DNA of 64,000 nucleotides from Comamonadaceae bacterium UBA4962 (GCA_002397315.1 DHAE01000020.1:202931-266930); one strand, 5' to 3'; positions 38,064-46,456 are shown, numbered from the stretch's first letter. Notes: a model not told the origin generated them from the sequence alone. A program made the numbers and translations.

Positions 38064-38096
38064 CCCCCGGCGGGTACCACTCCACGATTGGGAACG

Positions 38097-38124
38097 ACGG
38101 CACCTTCGGGTGCCGTTTTTCTTT
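38097..38124 (+). terminator. Rho-independent terminator after tctA
   Basis: A perfect 8-bp stem ACGGCACC / GGTGCCGT closed by a TTCG tetraloop is followed by TTTTTCTTT. It lies 34 bases after the tctA stop, on the tctA strand. Confidence 0.88.
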
Positions 38125-38175
38125 GGGTGCGTGGATTGCAGCGGTGGGCGAGGCAGGAGCGCAGATGGGATGCGC

Positions 38176-38583
38176 TCAGGGCATGACGGCGGAATCCGGG
38201 AGGGGTGGGCAGTCCGTGCACTCCGGCGGGATGTTCTCGAAGACCACGTCGCGGCCCACGCGGACCTTGTTCATGGGAGGGTTCAGATACCAATAAATCT
38301 GCCCATTGATCCAAAGGTCTACTACGCTGCTTTCTCCCAGTAATTCCTTTGGTGCAATCCTGTAGAGACGCAGTATGGAGGGAAACTTCATGTCATGGTG
38401 CAAAATGCGCTGCACTGGTGATGCATCGTAGTATTCAAGGCGATAAACCTGACGTGGGCTGATGGAAATTCCCTTTAATGAAGGAGTGAATGCATACCAA
38501 GCCGCGATGCTGAAACCTCCAGCAACTGTGGAAAAAAATACCCAGGTACGGTATCTCTCTATTTTTTTGCTGAGAGTCACCAT
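38176..38583 (-). CDS. Small single-pass membrane protein, partner of the DUF6402 gene
   Basis: Not recognised. The 135-residue protein has a short basic N-terminus, one transmembrane helix (about residues 13-33, WVFFSTVAGGFSIAAWYAF) and an extracytoplasmic domain of about 100 residues ending FENIPPECTDCPPLPDSAV, with two close Cys residues. Its ATG lies inside the end of the DUF6402 gene (7-base overlap), so the two are translationally coupled. The DNA is clearly AT-richer than the surroundings. The size, membrane anchor and coupling would fit an immunity or accessory protein, but that is inference. Confidence 0.7.
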   Translation of the reverse strand: MVTLSKKIERYRTWVFFSTVAGGFSIAAWYAFTPSLKGISISPRQVYRLEYYDASPVQRILHHDMKFPSILRLYRIAPKELLGESSVVDLWINGQIYWYLNPPMNKVRVGRDVVFENIPPECTDCPPLPDSAVMP

Positions 38584-39470
38584 GATATTGTTTTGTTAAG
38601 TGGCAGTCGAACACGATGAACATCTGATAAGACCATGAAATCGCCTCCCTTGTTGTTTTTTGCGCGCCATTTGCGGAAATCTTTATTTTGCACCAAGTAT
38701 TTTCTATCCTGCAATGTGGCCGGGTCTTCGTCTACCAAATTATCCTCGATGGCAATGCTGAAGTTCGTTTCCACACTGCACTCCAAGCCGCTGAAGCCCC
38801 AGCATCCTAGAGGTTGGGAAATGAAGGGCCTGCCGTCATTGAAATCGTAGGCGTCACGAAGATAGAAGCCCAGTTCGTCAATTTCGATGCTTGTTTTGCC
38901 GTCTGCTTGAGGTGTGACTATCCCCGAGACTGCAACGTTGATCTGTGCTTCGCCCATGGCGCCGTAGTAGTCATCCATCGGGTCACTCCATCTGCCGAAA
39001 GCTAAATAATTGACTTGGCAAGTATCTTCAAGAATTTTTGCTGGTTGGTTGAGGTCTCCGAAGCGCCAGCATTGGTGATGGCGTCCACGACTCTGATTCT
39101 CTACACGGTCTTTTAGTTGTGCGACCCCCGCGGCGCTTGGCCAACGGGCGTGCAAGCTTTCCATGGCGGCCCTCACACGTGCGAATCCGAGCGCCCAGCG
39201 CATGGTCACGGTGTTTTCATCCAGGTGTGCAGCGCTCAAGCGGCTCAGCCTGGACGTGCTGCGGCTTTCTTTCATTTCCTGGGTCATCTGGTACGCCGCC
39301 CCATTGAACCACCGCTCCATCAACGCCGCCGCCACCGGCCATCCCAGCCGCGAGCGCATGACGGACGGGATGTCGCGCAACTGGAACAGGCGCGTGGCAT
39401 ATTGCGGCGGCTTCTTTCGCCGGAGCAACGTGTTGAGCGCCTCCTCGGGCGCCTTCAAGAGATCGATCAT
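38577..39470 (-). CDS. DUF6402-family protein
   Basis: Function unknown. The 297-residue protein resembles the DUF6402 family, known to me from Burkholderiales and often near type VI secretion genes. The family-like features are FQLRDIPSVM near residue 30, the central YYGAMGEAQINV, then IEIDELGFYLRDAYDFND, given by its core GFYLRDAYDFND (about 202-213), and the C-terminal KGGDFMVLSDVHRVRL. GGGAGGG lies before the ATG. The first 117 or so codons are GC-rich like the chromosome, while the rest and the next gene are AT-richer, a mosaic pattern. No vgrG, PAAR or Rhs gene is in the window. Confidence 0.75.
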   Translation of the reverse strand: MIDLLKAPEEALNTLLRRKKPPQYATRLFQLRDIPSVMRSRLGWPVAAALMERWFNGAAYQMTQEMKESRSTSRLSRLSAAHLDENTVTMRWALGFARVRAAMESLHARWPSAAGVAQLKDRVENQSRGRHHQCWRFGDLNQPAKILEDTCQVNYLAFGRWSDPMDDYYGAMGEAQINVAVSGIVTPQADGKTSIEIDELGFYLRDAYDFNDGRPFISQPLGCWGFSGLECSVETNFSIAIEDNLVDEDPATLQDRKYLVQNKDFRKWRAKNNKGGDFMVLSDVHRVRLPLNKTISW

Positions 39471-39817
39471 CTATTTTCCCTCCCTGTTTTTTATGTATCG
39501 GCAGACCGCGGAGCGTGCCGGGCCGCGCGGATTATCGGCAGGAAAGGGGGCTGGGGCGTCATCTCCCACGGATGAGTTGGTATCGGGGGGTAACGGGTCC
39601 GTGGACGGGCCGGGAAGTACGCAGGTAATTTCTGCCGCATCGGCTTCGGGCATCAGCGGTTCTGCAGGACCGTGCGGAGCCGCTATGACCGACGGCGGGC
39701 GCGCACATGGCCTGCCCTCCGGGTACGGCGATTGCCGAAGACTACGGAATGGACGCGCATGGTGCGTGCTGCCAGGCCCGCGGGTTGCGGATGCAGTGCG
39801 GAATCCACGGAGCGGAG
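39471..39817. other. Intergenic region upstream of DUF6402 and the oxidoreductase
   Basis: The 347 bases lie between divergent genes. Near 39478-39500 there is a T-rich stretch that would lie just upstream of the DUF6402 ribosome site. The rest is GC-rich. In-frame codons upstream of the oxidoreductase start could extend that protein by up to 37 residues but look non-coding. No further feature is visible. Confidence 0.4.
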
Positions 39818-40840
39818 ATGACAGCAGAAACGGCGACAGGTCACGGAACGGTCCCTCATGGCAGAACCGGAGATCTCGACAGCGACAGCGACAGCGACGT
39901 GCTCGTCATCGGCGGTGGCCCGGCCGGGCTGACGGCGGCGCTCTACCTCGCGCGTTTCCGGCGCTCGGTGGTGCTCGTCGATGCCGGCGGCAGCCGCGTC
40001 GCGAAGATTCCCCGATCACACAACTACCCCGGTTTCGTGGACGGAATTCCGGGCCATTCGCTGCTGGAGACGCTGCGCGCGCAGATGCAGCGCTATCCGA
40101 TCCGCACCGTGCGCGCCGCGATCGAACGCATCGAGCGCGTGGCGCCGGCCCAGGGCGCATCCAGCCCTTCGGAAGGGCATGGGCAAGAAAAAGGGCAGGG
40201 GTTTTTCCATGCGCACTGGCGCGGCGATGGCAGCGTGCGCGCTCCGTTCGTGCTGCTGGCCACGGGCGTGGAAGACATTCCGCCCCCGATGCCGCACGTG
40301 CGCCAGGCCCTGGAGGACGGCCTGCTGCGCTACTGCCCCGTCTGCGATGCCTACGAGGCGATCGGCCAGGCGATCGGCGTCATCGCCGAGGGGGCGCACG
40401 GGGTCGGCGAGGCGATCTACCTGCGGCATTTCAGCGCCGACGTCACGCTGTTCCTCGCGCCCGGCGATGCGGTGCTGTCGGATGATGACCGCGAGCGGCT
40501 GGTGCGCGCCGGCATCCGCTGGACGCAGGCGCCGGTGGACGCGATCCGCCGCGAAGGCAACAGCGTGGTGGTCCATCATGCGGGAGGGAGTTCGGCGTGC
40601 GACACGCTCTATTGCGCGCTGGGTCTGCAGATCCATGCCGGCCTGGCCGCCGGGCTGGGGGCCACGCTCGATGCGTCCGGCTACGTGGCGGTCGATGCCC
40701 ACGGCGCGACCACGGTGCCGGGCCTGTATGCGGCCGGCGACGTGGCCCAGGGGCTGAACCAGATCGCGGTGGCGGCGGGCGGCGCGGCGATCGCGTCCTC
40801 GGCCATCCACCGGGCGCTGGGGCCGTCGTTCGGCCGCTAG
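39818..40840 (+). CDS. Thioredoxin-reductase-like FAD-dependent oxidoreductase with CPVC motif
   Basis: Predicted flavoprotein disulfide oxidoreductase. From the ATG at 39818 (GGAG upstream) it has 340 residues. It has an odd Asp/Ser leader (residues about 21-27), the FAD dinucleotide fold VLVIGGGPAGLTAALYLARF (core GGGPAGL), the redox pair Cys173-Pro-Val-Cys176, and the C-terminal FAD motif GLYAAGDVAQGLNQIAVAAGG (core AAGDVAQG). At the NAD(P)H position it has GVIAEGAHGVGEA, lacking the usual GGGxSA-type glycines. It may therefore use an unusual electron donor, like other atypical thioredoxin-reductase-like proteins. Confidence 0.85.
   Translation: MTAETATGHGTVPHGRTGDLDSDSDSDVLVIGGGPAGLTAALYLARFRRSVVLVDAGGSRVAKIPRSHNYPGFVDGIPGHSLLETLRAQMQRYPIRTVRAAIERIERVAPAQGASSPSEGHGQEKGQGFFHAHWRGDGSVRAPFVLLATGVEDIPPPMPHVRQALEDGLLRYCPVCDAYEAIGQAIGVIAEGAHGVGEAIYLRHFSADVTLFLAPGDAVLSDDDRERLVRAGIRWTQAPVDAIRREGNSVVVHHAGGSSACDTLYCALGLQIHAGLAAGLGATLDASGYVAVDAHGATTVPGLYAAGDVAQGLNQIAVAAGGAAIASSAIHRALGPSFGR
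39878..39898. repeat. Short GACAGC tandem repeat
   Basis: Three copies of GACAGC plus GAC encode an Asp-Ser alternation in the leader of the oxidoreductase. It is in frame, so copy-number change would not break the gene. Confidence 0.8.
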
Positions 40841-40907
40841 CGCAGCCGCGGCCGGCATCGCGGTTCACGGCGGCTGCATTCCGCACCGCAGGGGGCCCGC
40901 CGGCGCC

Positions 40908-41873
40908 GTGCGTGCGACACTGACCGGCTCCCCCACGATCCGCCCGCGCTCCTCTCCCGTGCCTTCTTCCGACTCCGCTGTCCCTTCCCCGTCCGGCAAA
41001 GCCGCCACCGGCCTCGCCCTCGCGCTCATCGGCGCCATCGCCTTCAGCGGCAAGGCCATCATCGTCAAGCTCGCCTACCGGTACGGCGTGGATGCCGTCA
41101 CGCTGCTGATGTACCGCATGCTGTTCGCAATGCCCATCTTCGCGGCCATGGGGTGGTGGGCGAGCCGCGGCAAGCCGCCGCTGTCGCGCCGCGACTGGCT
41201 GGGCATCGCGTGGCTGGGCGTGACGGGCTACTACCTCGCGAGCTTCCTCGATTTCGCCGGCCTGGCCTACATCACGGCCAGCCTGGAGCGGCTCATCCTG
41301 TACCTCAACCCCACGCTGGTGGTGCTGTTGGGCTGGCTGCTGTACCGGCGCAGCATCCGCCGCGGGCAGGTGCTGGGCATGGCGATCAGCTACTGCGGCG
41401 TGGTGCTGGTGTTCGGGCACGAAGCCAGCCTGCAGGGCAAGGACGTGGCCTGGGGCGTGCTGCTGGTCTTCCTCTCGGCCGTGAGCTATGCGGTCTACCT
41501 GGTCTACAGCGGCGAGATGGTGCGGCGCGTGGGCTCGCTGCGCCTCGTGGGCCTGGCGACCACGGTGGCGTGCGTGTGCTGCATCGCGCAGTTCGTGGTG
41601 CTGCGGCCCCTCTCGGCAGCCCTGGTGGCGCCCGAGGTGCTGGGCCTGTCGGTGCTCAACGCGGTGTTCTGCACCGCCGTGCCGGTGCTGCTGGTGATGA
41701 TGGCCATCGAGCGCATCGGCGCGGGCGCGGCGGCGCAGGCGGGCATGATCGGCCCGCTCTCCACCATCCTCATGGGTGTGTGGCTGCTGGGCGAGCCGTT
41801 CACGCTCTGGGTGGCGGCCGGCACGGCGCTGGTGGTGGCAGGGATCTTCGTGTTCACGCGCATGAGGGCCTGA
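40908..41873 (+). CDS. EamA/DMT-family transporter
   Basis: Ten-helix drug/metabolite-type transporter, probably an exporter or importer of a small metabolite. The 321-residue frame begins with a GTG at 40908. About 30 polar residues precede the first helix (GLALALIGAIAFSGKAI), so a later start such as the GTG at about 40960 is possible. Two EamA repeats are visible, with GLAYITASLERLILYLNPTL typical of the first (core ASLERLILYLNP) and a second ending GEPFTLWVAAGTALVVAGI. The substrate is not readable. It follows the oxidoreductase on the same strand after 67 bases. Confidence 0.85.
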   Translation: MRATLTGSPTIRPRSSPVPSSDSAVPSPSGKAATGLALALIGAIAFSGKAIIVKLAYRYGVDAVTLLMYRMLFAMPIFAAMGWWASRGKPPLSRRDWLGIAWLGVTGYYLASFLDFAGLAYITASLERLILYLNPTLVVLLGWLLYRRSIRRGQVLGMAISYCGVVLVFGHEASLQGKDVAWGVLLVFLSAVSYAVYLVYSGEMVRRVGSLRLVGLATTVACVCCIAQFVVLRPLSAALVAPEVLGLSVLNAVFCTAVPVLLVMMAIERIGAGAAAQAGMIGPLSTILMGVWLLGEPFTLWVAAGTALVVAGIFVFTRMRA

Positions 41874-42016
41874 GGACAGCCTCTATTCCCCGGAGCCCCA
41901 CGCGGGTGCCGGGCTTCCGTACCATCGCGGTTCCGGCGCCGGGGCGCGCCACCACCAACCACCACCACCGCGTCGCCGCGCCGCACGGCACGGCACGCAA
42001 CGAAAGGACGAGCACT

Positions 42017-42847
42017 ATGGATCTGGGTATCACGGGCAAATGGGCACTGGTCTGCGGCGCGAGCAAGGGGCTGGGCTACGGCTGCGCCGAGGCGCTGGTG
42101 CGCGAGGGCGTGAACGTGGTCATCAACGCGCGCAATCCCGAGGATCTGCGGCTGGCCGCTGCGCAGCTCGCGTCCGCGGGCGCCGAGATCACCGCGGCTG
42201 CCGGCCAGAAGGGCCCGCCGCCGCAGGTGGTGGCCGTGCCCGCCGACATCACCACGCCCGAGGGGCGCGAAGCGGCGTTCTTCGCGCCGGGCGGGCCGGG
42301 GCGTGATTTCGACATCGTGGTGACCAACGCGGGCGGCCCGCCGCCCGGCGATTTCCGCGACTGGGACCGCGAGGCCTGGATCCGCGCGGTGGATGCCAAC
42401 ATGCTCACCCCGATCGAGCTGATCAAGGCGACGGTGGACGGCATGGCGGCACGCGGCTTCGGCCGCATCGTGAACATCACGTCGAGCGCGGTGAAGGCAC
42501 CGATCGACATCCTGGGGCTTTCCAACGGCGCGCGCAGCGGCCTCACGGGCTTCGTGGCGGGCGCGGCGCGCAGCGGCATCGCCGCCAAGGGCGTGACGAT
42601 CAACAACCTGCTGCCGGGCAAGTTCGACACCGACCGGCTGGCCGCCACCATCCAGGCCGCGGTGAAGAAGTCGGGCAAGAGCGAGGACGACGTGCGCCGC
42701 GCGCAGCAGGCGGCGATTCCCGCCGGCCGTTACGGCACGCCGCAGGAGTTCGGCGCGATCTGCGCCTTCCTCTGCAGCGTACAGGCGGCGTACCTGACCG
42801 GTCAGAACGTGCTGGCCGACGGCGGCGCCTACCCCGGCGCGTTTTGA
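42017..42847 (+). CDS. Atypical short-chain dehydrogenase/reductase lacking the YxxxK pair
   Basis: SDR-fold protein of 276 residues starting MDLGITGKWALV. The cofactor loop is CGASKGLGYG (about residues 13-22) instead of the common TGxxxGxG, and NAG is present in VVTNAGGPP. Ser156/Ser157 are at the catalytic Ser position, but where Tyr and Lys should follow there is Asn170 and Ser174 (SNGARS). This matches a recognised group of beta-ketoacyl-reductase-like SDRs without the standard tetrad. The reaction is unknown. It lies downstream of the EamA gene. Confidence 0.88.
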   Translation: MDLGITGKWALVCGASKGLGYGCAEALVREGVNVVINARNPEDLRLAAAQLASAGAEITAAAGQKGPPPQVVAVPADITTPEGREAAFFAPGGPGRDFDIVVTNAGGPPPGDFRDWDREAWIRAVDANMLTPIELIKATVDGMAARGFGRIVNITSSAVKAPIDILGLSNGARSGLTGFVAGAARSGIAAKGVTINNLLPGKFDTDRLAATIQAAVKKSGKSEDDVRRAQQAAIPAGRYGTPQEFGAICAFLCSVQAAYLTGQNVLADGGAYPGAF

Positions 42848-42913
42848 TCCCAGGGCGCCGGGTGGAGCAGGCCGCCAGCCTGCCCGGCCTTACGTCGTGC
42901 CGGCCACGCGCCG

Positions 42914-44803
42914 TCAGGCTCCGAGCTTGAAGAAGCCGACCGTGGCGTTGAGGTCCCTGCCCTGGTGGTTGAGCGACTGCGCCGCCGCGGAGATCTCCTC
43001 CACCAGCGCGGCGTTCTGCTGCGTCGCCTGGTCGAGCACCGCGACAGCCTGGTTGACCTCCGCGATCGACCGGCTCTGTTCGCGCGCCGATGCCGCGATC
43101 TCGCCGGTGATGGTGGCCACGCCGGAGATGGCCTCCGTCAGCTCGCCGATGGTCCTGCCGGCCTGGTCGATCTGCCGGGCGCCGGACTGCACGTTCTCCA
43201 CCGACGCTTCCAGCAGCACCTTGATCTCCCGGGCCGCCTCGGTGGAGCGGTGCGCGAGGCTGCGCACCTCGGCGGCCACCACCGCGAAGCCGCGGCCGCT
43301 CTCGCCCGCGCGCGCGGATTCGACCGCCGCGTTGAGTGCCAGGATGTTGGTCTGGAAGGCGATGCCTTCGATCAGGCCGACGATGCCCACGATGCGGTCC
43401 GACTGCTCGGCGGCCGTGTGCATGGTCCTGGCTGCGCCCGATACGGCCTCGTTGCCCCGCCGGGCCACGTCCACGGCGCCGGACGCCACCTGGGTCGCAT
43501 GCGCGGCCTGGTCGGCCGTGGCGCTCACGGTTTCCGACAGCTCGTTCATGGCCGCGGAGGTCTGCTCGATCGACGCGGCCTGCTGCTCGGTGCGGGCCGA
43601 CAGGTCGTGGTTTCCGGCCGATACCTCGTGCGCCGCCACCTCGAGCTGGCGGCTGTTGTTCATGACGTGGAGCAGCACGCCGTGCAGCTTCTCGACGAAC
43701 GCGTTGAACTGCACGGCGAGCTGGCCGACCTCGTCGCGGCTCACGACCGGCAGGCGGCGCGTCATGTCGCCGTCGCCGGAGGCGATCTCCTGCATCGAAC
43801 GGGTCAGCCCGCGGATCGGGTCGGTCATCCGGCGCACGAGCGCCGCCATGCCCGCCAGGGCCACCACGAGCACGGCGACCCCGCTGCCGACGAGGATCCA
43901 GGCCAGGCGGTTGGCCGCGGCCATCATCTCCGCTTCCGGTACGAGCGCGTAGTACTTCCAGCCGTTGCGCGGCGAGGTGTAGGCCGTCGCGCGGTAGGCG
44001 GTGCCGTCCATGGTGATGGCCACCAGGCCGTCGGCCGACTGCGCCAGCTGCTCGTAGCCGCCGCCCAGGCTTTTCAGGTCCTTGAATTCGTGCTGCTTGT
44101 CGCGCGGGTCGATGAGGATCTTGCCGTTGTTGTCCGCCACGAGCAGGTAGCCGCTGTCGCCGAAGACGATGCCCTTGGTGAGCTGTGCGAACCCTTCGAG
44201 CGACAGGTCGCCTTCGAGCGCGCCGATGATGTCGCCGTTCGGGCCTTTGATGGCCCGGGCGAAGGGAATGATGGCGCCGCCCGATCCCGCCGCGCTCAGG
44301 TAGGGCGCGGGCCGCACCACCCGGTCGGTGGCCGTCATCGCCAGCTGGTACCAGGGCCGCACGCGCGGATCGTAGTGGTCGTTGATGCGCTCGATGGGCC
44401 ACTGCACGTAGCCGCCCCAGCGCGTTCCCACGTCGAGGTAGCGCATGTTCGGATGGGTGTCACCGAACTGCTTGAGCAGCGCGAAGATCGACCGCTCCAC
44501 CGGGCCGTTGGCGTCAGGCGTCATCATGCCGCCGCGCTCCAGGTACGTGGTGAGGCTTTCGTCGGCGGAGCGCACCTGCGCGGTCTGCGCGAGGTAGTTG
44601 AGGTTCTGCTCCACCTCCTTGAACGTGCCGTCGAGCGACTCGTCCGCCTGGGCGATGCGCGTCCGGCTGGACTGGGTGAAATCGTCGACCGCCTGCTGCC
44701 GCACGTTCCAGACGCCCACCGTGGTGAGCAGCAGGAACGTCAGGACGAGGGCCGTACCGGCGGCGGCGCTGAACTTCAGCGTGATCGAATGCGTGGCTTT
44801 CAC
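42914..44803 (-). CDS. Methyl-accepting chemotaxis protein with dCache sensor
   Basis: Chemoreceptor of 629 residues. I take GTG at 44803, since AAGG lies 7 bases upstream; a GTG at 44839 would add 12 residues. TM1 spans about 9-31 and TM2 about 301-322. The periplasmic part is a dCache domain with Y144-x4-R149-x-W151-Y152 (YDPRVRPWY), then Y168 and D199, resembling the amino-acid-binding motif of dCache_1AA receptors. HAMP (about 323-375) and the signalling domain follow, with the hairpin tip around AFQTNILALNAAVE. No CheR-binding pentapeptide is at the C-terminus (FFKLGA). Confidence 0.94.
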   Translation of the reverse strand: MKATHSITLKFSAAAGTALVLTFLLLTTVGVWNVRQQAVDDFTQSSRTRIAQADESLDGTFKEVEQNLNYLAQTAQVRSADESLTTYLERGGMMTPDANGPVERSIFALLKQFGDTHPNMRYLDVGTRWGGYVQWPIERINDHYDPRVRPWYQLAMTATDRVVRPAPYLSAAGSGGAIIPFARAIKGPNGDIIGALEGDLSLEGFAQLTKGIVFGDSGYLLVADNNGKILIDPRDKQHEFKDLKSLGGGYEQLAQSADGLVAITMDGTAYRATAYTSPRNGWKYYALVPEAEMMAAANRLAWILVGSGVAVLVVALAGMAALVRRMTDPIRGLTRSMQEIASGDGDMTRRLPVVSRDEVGQLAVQFNAFVEKLHGVLLHVMNNSRQLEVAAHEVSAGNHDLSARTEQQAASIEQTSAAMNELSETVSATADQAAHATQVASGAVDVARRGNEAVSGAARTMHTAAEQSDRIVGIVGLIEGIAFQTNILALNAAVESARAGESGRGFAVVAAEVRSLAHRSTEAAREIKVLLEASVENVQSGARQIDQAGRTIGELTEAISGVATITGEIAASAREQSRSIAEVNQAVAVLDQATQQNAALVEEISAAAQSLNHQGRDLNATVGFFKLGA

Positions 44804-44866
44804 GGAAGACCTTGAACGTTGGGTAAGGGGTGGTGCCACCAGCCCCTGCCGGCAAGCCCTACCCCT

Positions 44867-44895
44867 TTATCGGCAACTATGGCCGTCAGTACAAC
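44867..44895 (-). promoter_or_regulatory. Probable sigma-28 (FliA) promoter of the chemoreceptor gene
   Basis: On the minus strand GCCGATAA, a perfect FliA -10 element, lies about 64 bases before the receptor GTG. The -35 position, 15 bases further up, reads TGTA, a partial match to TAAA. Flagellar-class control would suit a chemoreceptor. Confidence 0.55.
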
Positions 44896-44958
44896 GTTAT
44901 CCGCAAAGATTTCTGCTGATTCTGGTTTTTTCGATAATTCCGATCGCCATGGTCGCGT

Positions 44959-45789
44959 TCAGAGCGCCCAGAGACGGGGCCGGTGCGGCGCCAGGTCCCA
45001 CAGCCGTTCGCGCCAGGCGCTCCACACCTGCCGCAGCAGGTCCATGGCCGGCTCGACCACGGGCGCGAGCGTGCGCACCACCACCACCTGCGGGTGCGGG
45101 CTGGTCGCGCCCGTCGTGCCCCGCAGCGCGTGCTCGTCAATCAGGGCGCGGGCGGCGTCCAGCGCCGCTTCGCGGCGCTCGCGTGGCAGCGCTTCGCCCG
45201 CCACGAAGAACACCGAGGCCAGGCAGCGGTTCCCGTCGAGCCCGAGCCGGCCGTCCATCAGCAGCGCATCGGCGGCGTCGATCGTGCCGCGCTCCAGCCA
45301 GATGCCCGGCACCTCGATGTGCTGCGTGAACCGGCCTTCGGCGAAGGGCTGGCCGGAATGCGGCAGGCCGAGCGCGGTGACGTCCCAGGCGATGCATTCG
45401 GCACCGGGATCGAGCGACAGCGTGAGCCGGTTCTCGGCCCGGCAGGCGCTGTAGCACAGCGCCTCCAGCGGCAGCCATTCCAGCCGCGCGCCGGCCGCCA
45501 GCGTGGCCTGCGTGCGCTGCAGTGCCGGCGCGCCCGCGGACCGGTAGAAGCGCGAGGCTCCCGGCGTGGTGACGAGGCCGTGGGCCCCCGGCGCCACCGT
45601 GGCGGTGATGTCCAGCGTGTCGCCGCCCACCAGCCCGCCCGGCGGATGCACGAGCACGTTGTGGCAGATGCCGTCGCCTTCGGGGTAGAGGCTCTGCAGG
45701 ATGCGCAGCGGTCCGTCGTGCAGGAACCGCGCCACGGTGCGCGGGCCTTCCCGCCGGTAGTCCAGTTGCAGGCGGGCGTGCCAGGTCAT
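44959..45789 (-). CDS. ureD: UreD, urease accessory protein
   Basis: Urease maturation chaperone that joins apo-urease with UreF and UreG for nickel insertion. The 276-residue protein begins MTWHARLQLDYRR and shows the family stretches LRILQSLYPEGDGICHNVLVHPPGG, given by core YPEGDG and HNVLVHPPGG, then VTTPGASRFYRS and LEWLPLEALCY. It ends near a chemoreceptor gene; no other ure gene follows. In the usual operon ureD precedes ureA, so here it is separated from the rest. It follows the deaminase gene by 94 bases on the same strand. Confidence 0.93.
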   Translation of the reverse strand: MTWHARLQLDYRREGPRTVARFLHDGPLRILQSLYPEGDGICHNVLVHPPGGLVGGDTLDITATVAPGAHGLVTTPGASRFYRSAGAPALQRTQATLAAGARLEWLPLEALCYSACRAENRLTLSLDPGAECIAWDVTALGLPHSGQPFAEGRFTQHIEVPGIWLERGTIDAADALLMDGRLGLDGNRCLASVFFVAGEALPRERREAALDAARALIDEHALRGTTGATSPHPQVVVVRTLAPVVEPAMDLLRQVWSAWRERLWDLAPHRPRLWAL

Positions 45790-45883
45790 CGTGCGTCGTA
45801 CTCTCGGCTGTGGGGGTGGGCGCGCATGATAAGCCCGGCGCGCGATGCCGGACACGGCGGGCGCCTTCTGCGCGGTGCGTGGA

Positions 45884-46456
45884 TCAGCCGGCCTTCCAAG
45901 CGCCTTCGTGCGATGCCGAAGCCTCCGCGATCAGTGCGGGGCCGATGCACTCGATCGGATGCGGCGAGGCATCGAACACGTCGCGGCAGGAGAGTTCGAC
46001 ATCGCGCTGGTCCTGCCGCTCGCCGCGGAAGGCGCGCAGGCGCACCGCGTCGATGCCGTAGACCACGCGGCCGATGTGGGCCCAGAAGATGGCGCCCGCG
46101 CACATCACGCAGGGCTCGCCGGACGAATACAGCGTGGCGCGCGCCAGCACCTCGCGCGCGTGCTTCGGGCTCGCGATACGGATGGCCGAGGTCTCGGCAT
46201 GGGCGGTGCAGTCGCCGGTCTCGCCGTTGGCGTTCCAGGCTTCGGCCAGCACCGCGCCGTCCTCGCCGACGATCACCGCGCCGAATGGCCGGTTGCCGCG
46301 CGCACGCGCCGTGTCCGCGAGCGCGATCGCCTGCCGGAGGTAGCGGCCGTCGCGCTCGCCGATCGGCGTTTCTTCGGGCAGGGACACGGTGCCCGCGGGG
46401 CTTGCCGCCGCATCTGCGGTCGGCGAAAGCCGAGGGGTGGCGGGGTGCATGCTCAT
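45884..46456 (-). CDS. Nucleoside/guanine deaminase-like zinc enzyme
   Basis: Member of the cytidine/deoxycytidylate deaminase superfamily, probably converting guanine to xanthine. The 190-residue protein starts MSMHPATPRLSP. It has the zinc motifs CTAHAETSAIR (His and catalytic Glu, about residues 84-94) and SGEPCVMCAGAIFW (two Cys, about 115-128), in the spacing of GuaD/TadA-type enzymes. The N-terminal 35 residues are a poorly conserved tail. Its ATG overlaps the stop of the NMT1-type binding-protein gene. The riboswitch-like element upstream and the purine genes nearby favour guanine over tRNA or nucleosides. Confidence 0.85.
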   Translation of the reverse strand: MSMHPATPRLSPTADAAASPAGTVSLPEETPIGERDGRYLRQAIALADTARARGNRPFGAVIVGEDGAVLAEAWNANGETGDCTAHAETSAIRIASPKHAREVLARATLYSSGEPCVMCAGAIFWAHIGRVVYGIDAVRLRAFRGERQDQRDVELSCRDVFDASPHPIECIGPALIAEASASHEGAWKAG

